Assembly: GCF_013912375.1 (NCBI RefSeq)
Contig: NZ_JACETV010000001.1
Location: 682,001-746,000 of the forward strand
Source of the DNA: Emticicia sp. BO119
GTDB lineage: Bacteria > Bacteroidota > Bacteroidia > Cytophagales > Spirosomataceae
Direction: 5' to 3'
Length of the DNA: 64,000 nt
The position numbers and the translations under genes are program-made. Below the pieces are notes generated by a model. It made no database searches, was not told where the DNA came from, and saw only the letters and a program-made list of their open reading frames with translations. Below, piece after piece: positions 45,486-54,170 of the stretch (its first letter is position 1; every line of letters starts with the position of its first letter).

Positions 45486-46184
45486 TCAATCGTTGCGGTG
45501 GTCATTGGGTAATTCAAATATCGTAATGACCGCCTGTTTTTTACTTTCTGGTATATCCTTCACTTCTCGTTTGTCTCGCCACAAATCAGGTCGACGGTTT
45601 TTGAGCCAGAATATCTGAGCCCTGGTGTCAGGTATTACCTCTTTGGTCGTTACTTTGATTTTCTTCAAAACATCGCTGGGCTCATTCAAAAAGGTTCCCA
45701 CCATATGGGTAACCTTTTCAAGTTCCGTTTCTGTAACTGGTACACTGACAGACTCCTTATTCAAAAAGGTTCCCACCAGATTGGTAACCTTTTCCGGTTC
45801 CGTATGAGGTGCTGGTGCTTTCAAAGGTTTCTCATTCAGAAAGGTTCCCACCGTATCGGTAACCTTTTTCGGTTTCGTTTGGGTAGCTGGTGCTTTCACA
45901 AACTCCGAAGTTACTTGCAGATAATTATAGCCAATTGCTTTCTTGTACAGGCTTTCGGCTACCTTCATATCAGTCAGTTCTTTTCCTCTCCTGACAGCTT
46001 CCTTAAAACCCGGATATTTCTTCATCCATTTTTTCAGGGTAGTAGTAGATACCCCGAAAAACGCTGCGAGCGTTTCGTTGGTTGCCCCTAATAGGCAATA
46101 ATTGTAGTCTTGTTGAGCAAAGTCGGGTCTGTAATCAGTGATTCATCTGCCCCCAAGATTGATTTTGGTTTTCTCTTCTTCCAT
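45486..46184 (-). pseudogene. Phage terminase small-subunit-like gene with an in-frame stop and palindromic coding repeats
   Basis: Reading from ATG 46184 gives MEEEKTKINLGGR, then TGA (46145-46143), then in the same frame a full terminase-small-subunit-like protein: a helix-turn-helix (YCLLGATNETLAAFFGVSTTTLKKWMKKYPGFKEAVRRGKELTDMKVAESLYKKAIGYNY) and the family end (PDTRAQIFWLKNRRPDLWRDKREV, ELPNDHRND). The TGA suggests a nonsense mutation; translation could only restart at Met46025, losing the DNA-binding helix. Between the two conserved halves lie three 25-residue repeats (KVTxxVGTFLNE) coded by palindromic DNA. No large terminase or other phage gene is nearby. Confidence 0.75.
45690..45867. 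repeat. Three 75-bp tandem repeats with 28-bp palindromic cores
   Basis: Cores at 45690-45717, 45765-45792 and 45840-45867 are spaced by exactly 75 bases. Each begins AAAGGTTCCCACC and ends GGTAACCTTT, so AAAGGTT pairs with AACCTTT around a variable centre. The 75-base period keeps the host frame, giving a 25-residue protein repeat with VGTFLNE constant and the linkers variable. Confidence 0.8.
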
Positions 46185-46496
46185 AATAGTATTTGTTGTG
46201 TGAACGGCTAGTTGTGGACGACCAGTAGTTGTAAGACTAGACATCTTTTAAATTTCTGACTTAGAATTATGTTTTCAAAGTGTTTGGAGAAGACTTTGGT
46301 AAAATCATACTGCTGGATAGTATAATGAAAGTCATAAGGGGTAAAAACCGTGCAAAAGCTGACCTGCTCGAAAAAGGCTGACAATAAAGCTAGCCCCTTG
46401 CATATTTTTTATTACTGCATATAAAAGGGAGCAACAATGATTCTTATTTTTGAGATTTAGGAAGCATTTATTAATTGATTGATAACTACTAATATT
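46185..46496. other. Intergenic region, no gene seen
   Basis: About 310 bases between the terminase-like pseudogene and a hypothetical gene on the same strand. It contains AAGGGG (about 46337) and CCCCTT (about 46394) about 50 bases apart, which could pair weakly, but no family was recognised. Confidence 0.4.
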
Positions 46497-47030
46497 TTAA
46501 GAAAGAGAATTAATAGTTGTTATAAAATTCTCAGTAACTAAATACCTTCCATCTCCTGTAAACTCAGTAAATGTATTATCAATATCAAATGCTTCAATTA
46601 ACCTGAACTTACTTTTAGGATAATTGAGGGTGTCTAATAAATCTTTTAAATAAAAATCATCGTTGAATTTTGATGAATATTCCTCTAGAAAAACCTTCAA
46701 AAAATCGAGCCCGATTACCAGAATTTCGCCACTATCCACACCAAATAAGCATTCTTCCGATAAATCATACTCTTCAAAGTCTTCCTTGAAAATTCTGATT
46801 ATTTCGGAAACATCTATTTCATTTTTACCTTCAATAAAGTCATTTATTCGGTAAAAACCGATAATATAACCACCATAGGGAAACAATTCTTTATTGATTT
46901 TTTCTGCCTTAGCAGGTGTAATTTGCTCTTCATCTGGCAAAGCAAGAAAATAATCTACCACCTCCTTATTAATAAACAAGGGGTCAATTATTACGACATT
47001 GGGTGATGATAAATAGATGTCAAACTTCAT
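46497..47030 (-). CDS. Hypothetical protein, about 177 residues
   Basis: It was not recognised. The start is at Met 47030 (MKFDIYLSSPNVVIIDPLF); an ATG at 47057 would add nine residues. It is an acidic soluble protein with alternating strands and helices: NKEVVDYFLALPDEEQITPAKAEKINKELFPYGGYIIGFY, an acidic helix (IIRIFKEDFEEYDLSEECLFGVDSGEILVIGLDFLKVFLEEY), and GDGRYLVTENF near the end. Such acidic lone proteins are sometimes immunity-like, but no toxin gene is nearby, so no function is claimed. Confidence 0.7.
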   Translation of the reverse strand: MKFDIYLSSPNVVIIDPLFINKEVVDYFLALPDEEQITPAKAEKINKELFPYGGYIIGFYRINDFIEGKNEIDVSEIIRIFKEDFEEYDLSEECLFGVDSGEILVIGLDFLKVFLEEYSSKFNDDFYLKDLLDTLNYPKSKFRLIEAFDIDNTFTEFTGDGRYLVTENFITTINSLS

Positions 47031-47257
47031 TGCTTTTAAATATCGGGTGGAAAGCAATATTAACTATTTATATCCTAACTTTAGCTTCAAACATAAAAAA
47101 TAGAAACAAGGTAATGATAAAGCCTAAGATGATTTATCAGCGATGCGCTCACTGCATTTCATCAATTATTTCTTACCTTACATCAAGCAGGTTTTGAATA
47201 CGATTGAGATTCGCTGTATCTTTCGGTATTAGTTAATCAGTCACTATTCTTGTTTTG

Positions 47258-48322
47258 ATGCAAAATTGGTTTTTTAAATATAAACTTCATCATATTGTTT
47301 TCTGGATAGGTTATCATCTGTTATGGATGTGGATTAACATCGGTAATCTGAAAGATGCTTATGCTTACCTTTTTCTGGGTTCTTTACCTATTAAATTCTA
47401 CGGCTATATCATTTTTCAGGCTTTAGGAGCTTATTTTAACCTCTATTTCCTGATACCCCGATTTCTGTATGTAGGCAAATACAAAACCTATATAGCCCTC
47501 GTAATCCTGACTATAATTGTATGTTCAGCTTTTATTGTGGGCGGCTATTATCTGGCTCCTTATTTCTCTGATTTGACTTTTCAACAACTCTTTGGCCGTC
47601 GCCCAGACCAATATCTGCTTATTTTTACTTCTAATGCCTTACCCTCTACCGCTGGCAGTATGACATTGGCCATGAGTATAAAACTTGGCAAAAACTGGCT
47701 GGAAACCGAGAAAAAACGCCGTGATTTAGAAAAAGACAATCTGGAAACTGAACTGAAATACCTTAAATCGCAGATAAATCCACATTTCTTATTCAATACT
47801 ATCAATTCTATTTTCGTATTGATTCACAAAAACCCTGATTTAGCCTCGGAGTCTCTGGCTTCATTTTCTGATATGCTAAGGTATCAGTTGTATGAATGCA
47901 ACGATCAGGAAATTCCACTAAACAAAGAACTGCATTTTCTGGAGAATTTTATTGAACTGGAATCCCTCCGGCTGAATGAAAACCAGACTGAGCTACAATT
48001 TGAGATTAATCATGCCTCCGCACATGGTATAAGTATTGCTCCATTTATTTTACTACCTTTTGTGGAGAATACCTTTAAACACGTATCAAAAGGCAAAACG
48101 CAGAAGAACTTTATACGAATGTGTCTGAATGTAAAAGAGAATAAACAATTAGAAATGCACATAGAAAACAGTAGGGGAGGAGAGTCTACCTCACCCTCGT
48201 CGGGCATAGGATTGAAAAATGTAGAACGGAGACTGAATCTGATTTATCCGCATCATCATCAATTGCATATTGAAGCAGATGCCAGAACCTATAAAGTAGC
48301 TTTGACCATAGATTTAAAATGA
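47258..48322 (+). CDS. LytS-type sensor histidine kinase
   Basis: A 354-residue membrane kinase from ATG 47258 (a TTG three bases earlier is also open). Four hydrophobic segments lie in residues 10-145. The His_kinase domain has phospho-acceptor His176 in LKSQINPHFLFNTINSIF, followed by a linker and the HATPase part (LPFVENTFKHVSKGK as N-box, GIGLKNVERRLNLIY as G-box). It should pass phosphate to the LytTR regulator whose start overlaps its stop by four bases (ATGA). The signal is unknown. Confidence 0.93.
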   Translation: MQNWFFKYKLHHIVFWIGYHLLWMWINIGNLKDAYAYLFLGSLPIKFYGYIIFQALGAYFNLYFLIPRFLYVGKYKTYIALVILTIIVCSAFIVGGYYLAPYFSDLTFQQLFGRRPDQYLLIFTSNALPSTAGSMTLAMSIKLGKNWLETEKKRRDLEKDNLETELKYLKSQINPHFLFNTINSIFVLIHKNPDLASESLASFSDMLRYQLYECNDQEIPLNKELHFLENFIELESLRLNENQTELQFEINHASAHGISIAPFILLPFVENTFKHVSKGKTQKNFIRMCLNVKENKQLEMHIENSRGGESTSPSSGIGLKNVERRLNLIYPHHHQLHIEADARTYKVALTIDLK

Positions 48323-49044
48323 AACTCAGGTGTGTCATAGTGGACGATGAGCCATTAGCAAGCGAAGGCTTAATGAAGTACATTGAGGTAATTGATTACC
48401 TTGAACTGGTAGCTATTGCCGAAAACCCATTGGAACTGAATAAAATACTCGAAAATGAGCGAATCGACCTGATATTTCTCGATATTCAGATGCCTCATAT
48501 GACAGGTCTTGATTTTCTGAAAATCAAGACTAATCTGCCTATGGTCATTATTACAACAGCTTACCCAAATTATGCTTTAGAGGGTTTTCAGTTCGATGCG
48601 GTCGATTATCTCCTGAAACCCATTACTTTCAATCGGTTCTTTAAAGCTACAAACAAGGCTAAAGAATTGCACTATCTGAAAAACCAAAAAACAGAAAACC
48701 AACCCCAGAATTCAGAACCGGATTACCTGTTTATTAAATGTGAAAGCAAATACGAAAAAATTCTGATTGATGAAATACTCTTTGTGCAAGCCCTCCAGAA
48801 CTACGTAATTATCTTCACTACTCGTGGCAAATACATGACTTTACTGCCACTGAAAACAGTAGAAGAATACCTTGACCCAACGCGCTTTCTACGTGTGCAT
48901 AAATCATATCTGGTTGCCATTGCCAAAATCGGCAGTATCGAAAACAACGACATCACCATCCAAAGCCACCTCATACCCATCAGCCGCACCATGCGCGAGC
49001 AGGTGATTGAAATTGTGGTGAAGAGTAAATTATTGACTAGATAA
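48319..49044 (+). CDS. LytTR-family response regulator
   Basis: A 241-residue regulator. Residues 1-118 are the receiver domain: acidic pair DD (9-10), phospho-acceptor Asp55 in LIFLDIQMP, and the conserved Thr/Lys region (VIITTAYPNYALEGF, YLLKPITFNRF). Residues about 135-241 are the LytTR DNA-binding domain (FIKCESKYEKILIDEILFVQALQNYVIIFTTRGKYMTLLPLKTVEEYL, RVHKSYLVAIAKI, PISRTMREQV). It is coupled to the kinase by a 4-base overlap. Targets cannot be named; no clear operator was seen nearby. Confidence 0.94.
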   Translation: MKLRCVIVDDEPLASEGLMKYIEVIDYLELVAIAENPLELNKILENERIDLIFLDIQMPHMTGLDFLKIKTNLPMVIITTAYPNYALEGFQFDAVDYLLKPITFNRFFKATNKAKELHYLKNQKTENQPQNSEPDYLFIKCESKYEKILIDEILFVQALQNYVIIFTTRGKYMTLLPLKTVEEYLDPTRFLRVHKSYLVAIAKIGSIENNDITIQSHLIPISRTMREQVIEIVVKSKLLTR

Positions 49045-49103
49045 TTTGTTTTGGAAAGTGGTTTAAGGAGAAGTCAATATATAGAGATAACTTCAACCAG
49101 TCT

Positions 49104-49661
49104 TTAGAAACAGTAACCCAAAGCAATAATGACTCTCGGAAAAGTTCCAATCTGATGACTCAGTGTTTCTCTATCATATTCAAAAGAGGCACCTCCACCT
49201 ACATTGCAAACCAGTCCTTTTTTTCCGGCATACTGATAACCAATATTGGCACCAAATGATAGGGTTTCGAATGTAGGATAATTGGCCATGATATGCGGAC
49301 CAAGATAAAATCCATTCAGCTTTCTGGCAGATGTTTTTAATACATAATATCTTAGGTCTCCGATAATCTGAGCCAACCTTCCTTCATCGTAGCTTTTAAG
49401 CGGTTTTCCGCCAATAATTATTATAGTGCCACCTGGATTGTAGTTTCTATTAGCAACAGTGTATACGCCTACACCCACTTGCCACGAAAACCTTTTGCCA
49501 ATAGCTTGTTCGTACTGAACGGTTGGATAATTAGAAAATATATTAGCCAGATTTAACTTTATAGCTCTTGCTTGGGCAAAAGATTCTATGAACGGACAGA
49601 CCGACAAACCCAGAATATAAAACCAAAGCTTTAAATATCTACCAATCTTTCTCTTTGCCAT
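49104..49661 (-). CDS. DUF3575-like outer-membrane protein
   Basis: A 185-residue exported protein. A basic start and a hydrophobic stretch (LKLWFYILGLSVCPFIESFAQ) form the signal peptide. The rest is an eight-strand-like barrel: IKLNLANIFSNYPTVQYEQAIGKRFSWQVGVGVYT, GFYLGPHIMANYP, SFGANIGYQYAGKKGLVCNVGGGASFEYD and the aromatic ending ALGYCF. It resembles the DUF3575 group of small outer-membrane proteins. It overlaps the upstream lipoprotein gene by 23 bases and is the last gene of the C10 peptidase operon. Confidence 0.8.
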   Translation of the reverse strand: MAKRKIGRYLKLWFYILGLSVCPFIESFAQARAIKLNLANIFSNYPTVQYEQAIGKRFSWQVGVGVYTVANRNYNPGGTIIIIGGKPLKSYDEGRLAQIIGDLRYYVLKTSARKLNGFYLGPHIMANYPTFETLSFGANIGYQYAGKKGLVCNVGGGASFEYDRETLSHQIGTFPRVIIALGYCF

Positions 49662-50115
49662 AATAGGAATAATAGTATCTGATGGTATCTACAGGTGTTT
49701 TTCTGGTATTATCGATGAGATCGCTTGTAATTAGAATCGGATTAGGTTTACTCCCGGTAGACTGGCTATTGTCATATTCCATCCAGATATAATTCTTGAA
49801 ATCCAGTTGCCATGTGCAAGAGAATTTTTGCTTTGACTGTTTTTCAGAAATGATGCTTTCAACAGTAGGCTTTGATAAAACCGACTTTTTATCACGATAA
49901 ATAGTATAAAATTTATTTCGGTTTCCGTCTTCTTTCATCTCAAGTAATTGTTCATAGCCTAGTTGGCTGGCAGAAATATTCTGATTGGGACTAGTTATTT
50001 TTTCCAGTTTCCAGACTCCCTGCAGATAAAAAAGCAATGGAACATCGTCAAAATATTTTTTTTCACAAGAGACTAGCAAAACTACCAGTACTGTTGAAAG
50101 CATTATTTTCTTCAT
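49639..50115 (-). CDS. Lipoprotein, 158 residues, linked to the C10 peptidase
   Basis: The lipobox is LLVSC (Cys17), so it is likely anchored to the envelope. The mature part resembles lipocalin-like small beta domains: YLQGVWKLEKITSPN, LEMKEDGNRNKFYTIYRDKKS, CTWQLDFKNYIWMEYDNS and TIRYYYSYYGKEKDW. The gene starts eight bases after the C10 peptidase stop codon and overlaps the next gene by 23 bases. In Bacteroides fragilis C10 proteases are linked to small protease inhibitors, so an inhibitor role is conceivable but unproven. Confidence 0.75.
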   Translation of the reverse strand: MKKIMLSTVLVVLLVSCEKKYFDDVPLLFYLQGVWKLEKITSPNQNISASQLGYEQLLEMKEDGNRNKFYTIYRDKKSVLSKPTVESIISEKQSKQKFSCTWQLDFKNYIWMEYDNSQSTGSKPNPILITSDLIDNTRKTPVDTIRYYYSYYGKEKDW

Positions 50116-50123
50116 GGCAAGTA

Positions 50124-51473
50124 TTAATTTCTTCTTATTCCTGTTAAAGCTCTTAAATAGGTATTATAATTATCTCCCTGATGAATGAAACTATAATTAG
50201 CGCTATAATATCCATTATCATTTCCTCCATGACCCCAGTTCATAGCTATGTATTCATACAGAACACTTACGCAATTATCGTTACAAATCTGATTTTCCGG
50301 GCAATTATTAACATAATATTGATAAGAAAGATATGAATAACCATCACCTACCCAGATATGAGCATCAGTAAAATTAACGCTCCCGGTAGTACCTACAAAA
50401 ATGACAGGAAAAAAATTCTGTAGGTCGCTTTTTACCTGAGGATAATTACTGTATAAATCATCCCATGTGCCCCCACCGTTAAGATAACCTAAATTAGCAA
50501 AAGCATTGTTGATACTACCCGGATACGTGGCTGTATTACAGTTTCCTAAAATACCATATTGTGTAGATGATTCTACGCCACATCGTCTCACTAATAACGC
50601 AAGTTGCTTTTCATTATTGTTGCCATAAAGACAGTTACTCGCTGGAAATCGAGGCATATTGGCATAGTCCATAGTTTCGCAATCACCGTTAACGCATACG
50701 TAGAAATTGTCAGGAAAATGATGGTATCTCATAACCATTCCCATAGCCACCGGGCCGCAACCAGCCAACTTTCTGTTACATTGTGCATCACTATTGCAAC
50801 CATTATCCGAAGGAGAATAATAGCTTGTAAAGCCCTTCTGCCACCAACGAGCTAACGCATCCACATATCTTCCGGTTTCATAATAAGTGGTAAATTCATC
50901 ACATTGATCATTTGTGCGACCTTTTTTCTGTGCGGTATTACCTTCCAGAATTTCCCATAGTTTTTTTGTTTCAGCCGGGATTTCTTTTTTCGACTTAGCA
51001 AGTTTTATATGTTTCCCCGCATTTTGAAACCAGTTTTTGACCCCAGGTAGGTTTTCGTCGCTAAAACTGGAATTATCTGAGTAGGCAAGAATCGGACTTG
51101 CCCTTTTGTCTGCCGCAACGATAACAAATCCCTCTCCCTCTTTATAGTTAATAATATGATAAAGCTCTTCCTCTGAGTCCTTAACGGTTCTCAAGGATTG
51201 AATCTCGCGATTTTGAGGTTTAAATGGATTAGTGGTTGTTTTTGATCTACGTAAACGCTGATAATTTTGTTCTTCTACAATCATTAGCTGGTGTTTTGCT
51301 AAATTCTGAGCATCGGAAAGAGAAACTTTAAATTCAGTTTCGACTTTTTTTGAAGAAGTAGATTTATCAGGGTGAAGTTGGTTGTCTTTACTGCATTGAG
51401 TGAGTGATAATATAAAAACAACAAGCACTGCGACAAGCTTGTAGCCCGCCGGGAATTTAAAAGAAAGTTTCAT
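50124..51473 (-). CDS. C10-family (streptopain-like) cysteine peptidase, lipoprotein
   Basis: A 449-residue secreted protease. A lipoprotein signal ends in LTQC (Cys27). Residues about 45-170 are the Spi-type prodomain (FKVSLSDAQNLAKHQL, GEGFVIVAADKRASPILAYSDNSSF). The catalytic domain has nucleophile Cys239 in RKLAGCGPVAMGMVMRYHHFP and catalytic His372 in DAHIWVGDGYSYLS, followed by WGHGGNDNGYY; both key residues are present. Additional Cys pairs suggest disulfides. It is the first gene of a three-gene operon with a lipoprotein and a DUF3575-like protein. Confidence 0.92.
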   Translation of the reverse strand: MKLSFKFPAGYKLVAVLVVFILSLTQCSKDNQLHPDKSTSSKKVETEFKVSLSDAQNLAKHQLMIVEEQNYQRLRRSKTTTNPFKPQNREIQSLRTVKDSEEELYHIINYKEGEGFVIVAADKRASPILAYSDNSSFSDENLPGVKNWFQNAGKHIKLAKSKKEIPAETKKLWEILEGNTAQKKGRTNDQCDEFTTYYETGRYVDALARWWQKGFTSYYSPSDNGCNSDAQCNRKLAGCGPVAMGMVMRYHHFPDNFYVCVNGDCETMDYANMPRFPASNCLYGNNNEKQLALLVRRCGVESSTQYGILGNCNTATYPGSINNAFANLGYLNGGGTWDDLYSNYPQVKSDLQNFFPVIFVGTTGSVNFTDAHIWVGDGYSYLSYQYYVNNCPENQICNDNCVSVLYEYIAMNWGHGGNDNGYYSANYSFIHQGDNYNTYLRALTGIRRN

Positions 51474-51981
51474 GTAATAGAAAGTGAAAGTTTGAGTGAA
51501 ATTATATAGACGCTTTAGACGGTGCGCAATTTAATTCAGAACGAATAAGATATGCACACAGATAAATACCGTAGGGCGTTAAGCCAACGTAATGGAGAGC
51601 AAAAAAAAGTTTTGGATTTGATACCGATAGGTTTAATCAGTATTGTTGAAAGTTTACCTGGATTTTGTCATGATTGAGTATTTAATGTATAGTCACGCTT
51701 TTTTATTTCACTGCAAGATAATTCTTTAAACTTTAGCTGCAATGGAAAAAATTAAAAAATTATTTTACGGTATTTTTAAATCTAAAATGCTTTAGAAGGC
51801 AATTATTCTGAGATATTATCACAAATAACACACGTTAGATTTATTGTAGAAGATAATAAACAGTAAAAATGGAGGTAAAATTTGCGAAGAATATCAAAAC
51901 TACACTCCATTTTACTTATTCGAATATAATGCACTGTATTCCTTAAAACTAATATATCAGATTAAGAAATTATAATATTGA
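51474..51981. other. Intergenic region between the C10 peptidase and GH43 genes
   Basis: About 508 AT-rich bases with no gene seen. The one structure is a 9-bp inverted repeat, AAAATGGAG (51866-51874) with CTCCATTTT (51905-51913), 30 bases apart, shortly after the GH43 stop codon on the minus strand; it may serve as a terminator. Confidence 0.45.
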
Positions 51982-53556
51982 TTACTCATATTTCAACTGC
52001 ATAGCCTTTATCTCACCTTTACCGGCAGTTTTACCGGATACATTTACGCCCACCCTTGCAGCTCTGTCCCAACGTGGTAGCCAGAGATTATCCACTTCAA
52101 CTGTCTTGTTGGCAGCATCAGGTTTCTCTCCTTTGAATTCGTAGCTGAACTCATAGAAACGACCATTATAGCTGTGTAATTTAAGAGCAATATCTTTTCC
52201 GCTGGCAATAGCTAGCGTTTTAATGGTTTCATGCACACCATCTTTTACTCGCCATACCTCCACCATATTTTTGCGTACACCATAACCAAGCGCATTTTTT
52301 GCATCGCCATAAATTACAATACTTTGCATTAACTCATCTTTGGGGGCAACCTCTACCATGAAAGTATAACTCCCTTTTTTGATATTAAACCCGATAAAAT
52401 TTCCTGTTTCAATCAGGTTTGAGTTTTCAATCTGTAGAGAGCCATCTTTTACAGTGTAATCGGGTTTTGGAAGCCTTACATCATGAACCCATCTCAAATT
52501 TGGTATGGGCTGACTAAAGTCTACATTAAAACCCGAATAATTAGCGATACTTGTACCAGCCGGAGAATTGGCTTGTTGAGGCGTTGTTTTACCGAATCTG
52601 AAAACCGGCCATTTGGTGGATTTATTCCATACCAGTTCTGTGAGAACCCCTTGTCTGCCAACAAATGTGAAATCGGCCGCGCTATAAGCATGATGCAAAT
52701 AGAAATAGCGGTTATCAGGAGTAGTTACAACTGTGCCGTGCCCCGGGCATTTCCAGACATCATCACTTACCAGAATCGGATTGCCGGCATACTTTATCCA
52801 TGGACCCTGAATTTTTTCGGCCCTTGCTACCCCTACCATATAATTGCATTTGCTTCCACAACACGAATTGCCAGAATATAACATATACCAATACTTGCCT
52901 CTTTTAAAAATACACTGCCCTTCCGCACCACCTGCTTCCCAGTCTTCTTTGTTAGCTGTAATAATATTAAATGCTTTACCTGTTACTTTTAATCCATCTG
53001 GCGACAACTCAGCCCCTAATAATTCTATTGTCTTTCCTTTATCAAGACCGTAGGCTTTCCAGGTAATGTACAATTTTCCTTTATCCTCTACTACGTAGGC
53101 ATCAATAGCTTCTGTCGTCCATTCGATAATTAAGCCATGATCTGTAAAGCCTTTTTTCAAATCTTTGGTAGTAGCTACACCAATGTAAGACTGTTTATCT
53201 GATTTACGGCGTGCAGTATAATAACAGTAAAAAGTATCATTATGATAAAACAATTCAGGAGCCCAGAAGCTACCCATAGTCCACTCAGGTATTTCGGCAA
53301 AAACCGGACCCACATATTCCCAGTCTACCAGGTTTTTTGAGCTATAAATCGGGTAAGCCGGTCCCCATTCTGATGAAGTCCCGGCCGCATAATAGGTATC
53401 TTCAACACGAATGACCGAAGGATCGGCAAAATCTCCGGCTATAACTGGATTTCTATAAGTATTAACTGCCCGAAGGGTCTGTCTTTGTGCCCAGGTAGCT
53501 GTGGTAAAAATTATTGTAAATATAAATGGGATGGATAGTAATCTCATAAATGTCAA
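51982..53556 (-). CDS. Secreted glycoside hydrolase family 43 enzyme
   Basis: A 524-residue exported protein with a signal peptide ending near ATWAQ. The five-bladed beta-propeller domain (about 35-330) carries the GH43 residues: Asp45 in FADPSVIRVEDTYYAAGTSSE (base), Asp152 in EAIDAYVVED (pKa modulator) and Glu212 in GGAEGQCIFKRGKYWYMLYS (acid). A C-terminal beta-sandwich (about 350-524, YSGFNVDFSQPIPNLRWVHD) is the accessory domain of many GH43 enzymes. It probably cleaves arabinose or xylose side chains of plant polysaccharides; no SusC/SusD genes are adjacent, so the target is unresolved. Confidence 0.92.
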   Translation of the reverse strand: MTFMRLLSIPFIFTIIFTTATWAQRQTLRAVNTYRNPVIAGDFADPSVIRVEDTYYAAGTSSEWGPAYPIYSSKNLVDWEYVGPVFAEIPEWTMGSFWAPELFYHNDTFYCYYTARRKSDKQSYIGVATTKDLKKGFTDHGLIIEWTTEAIDAYVVEDKGKLYITWKAYGLDKGKTIELLGAELSPDGLKVTGKAFNIITANKEDWEAGGAEGQCIFKRGKYWYMLYSGNSCCGSKCNYMVGVARAEKIQGPWIKYAGNPILVSDDVWKCPGHGTVVTTPDNRYFYLHHAYSAADFTFVGRQGVLTELVWNKSTKWPVFRFGKTTPQQANSPAGTSIANYSGFNVDFSQPIPNLRWVHDVRLPKPDYTVKDGSLQIENSNLIETGNFIGFNIKKGSYTFMVEVAPKDELMQSIVIYGDAKNALGYGVRKNMVEVWRVKDGVHETIKTLAIASGKDIALKLHSYNGRFYEFSYEFKGEKPDAANKTVEVDNLWLPRWDRAARVGVNVSGKTAGKGEIKAMQLKYE

Positions 53557-53710
53557 GACGAATAGTAAAGCGAAGAAAAGGAATAATTCTGATATAAGAA
53601 ACTCTTAAAGGAATATTTAGATGGAACAGAGTCATACACCTAAGATTATTGCAAAGTATAATCTGAAAAATTTTTATATAATCACATAGTCCACTACCGT
53701 ACATCCTAAC

Positions 53711-53724
53711 GTCCGATTTCGGAC
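53711..53724. promoter_or_regulatory. Palindromic enhancer-like site upstream of padR
   Basis: GTCCGA-TT-TCGGAC is a perfect 14-bp inverted repeat. Its centre is about 86 bases upstream of the start predicted from the sigma-54 promoter at 53778-53793, the usual distance for an NtrC-type activator site. Confidence 0.6.
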
Positions 53725-53777
53725 AATAAATACTTATAAATTATACAGAATTTGCTTAAAAAGGCGATTTTGGCACA

Positions 53778-53793
53778 TGGAACAGTATTTGCT
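53778..53793 (+). promoter_or_regulatory. Sigma-54 promoter of the padR-permease operon
   Basis: TGGAAC-AGTAT-TTGCT has GG and GC separated by exactly ten bases, matching the sigma-54 consensus (TGGCAC-N5-TTGC) with one change. The transcript should start near 53804, about 28 bases before the padR ATG. Confidence 0.6.
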
Positions 53794-53831
53794 ATACAAA
53801 TGAGAAAGATATAAAGTAACCTATAAGAATT

Positions 53832-54170
53832 ATGAAAGGAGACCAGCTGGGAGAATTTGAAGAATTAGTATTATTAACAATTGCCCTGCTATATGACGAT
53901 GCCTACAGCGTAGCAGTGGTAGAAGAACTAAGCAAACGACTGGAACGCCCTATTAGCTTGGGAGCGGTACACCGAACCATGCAAAGACTTGAAGAAAAAG
54001 GCCTGGTAGCTTCGCGTTTTGGAGAAGCTTTAGCCGAAAGGGGAGGGCGTAGAAAACGCTTGTTCACAGTTTCCACATCGGGCGAACAAGCCTTACAGGA
54101 AGCACGCCAGATTCGGAATGATTTATGGTCAGGAATCCCCAAAGTAGCCTTCGGAGGAGGCATGTCATGA
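53832..54170 (+). CDS. PadR-family transcriptional regulator
   Basis: A 112-residue winged-helix protein: LLTIALLYDDAYSVAVVEELSKRLERPISLGAVHRTMQRLEEKGLVASRFGEALAERGGRRKRLFTVSTSGEQAL is the PadR helix-turn-helix with wing. The C-terminal dimerisation helix is short, as in PadR-s1-like members. Its stop codon overlaps the permease start by four bases (ATGA), so the two are translated together. PadR proteins usually repress the linked transporter; a sigma-54-type promoter and palindrome lie upstream. Confidence 0.93.
   Translation: MKGDQLGEFEELVLLTIALLYDDAYSVAVVEELSKRLERPISLGAVHRTMQRLEEKGLVASRFGEALAERGGRRKRLFTVSTSGEQALQEARQIRNDLWSGIPKVAFGGGMS

Noticed and set aside
45690-45867. CRISPR array
   Set aside because: Only three units, long palindromic cores and protein-coding linkers in a fixed frame; no cas genes. 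A tandem coding repeat explains it better.
45705-46091. Plus-strand frame of 128 codons across the 75-bp repeats
   Set aside because: It is opposite the terminase-like gene and its repeated words only mirror the palindromic DNA. The minus-strand frame has recognisable conserved ends.
46337-46400. Structured RNA between the terminase-like pseudogene and the hypothetical gene
   Set aside because: Only a weak AAGGGG/CCCCTT pairing with no promoter or terminator; not enough to call.
53771-53776. TGGCAC as the -24 element before padR
   Set aside because: No GC lies ten bases after its GG; the adjacent TGGAAC has the right spacing to TTGC and was used instead.
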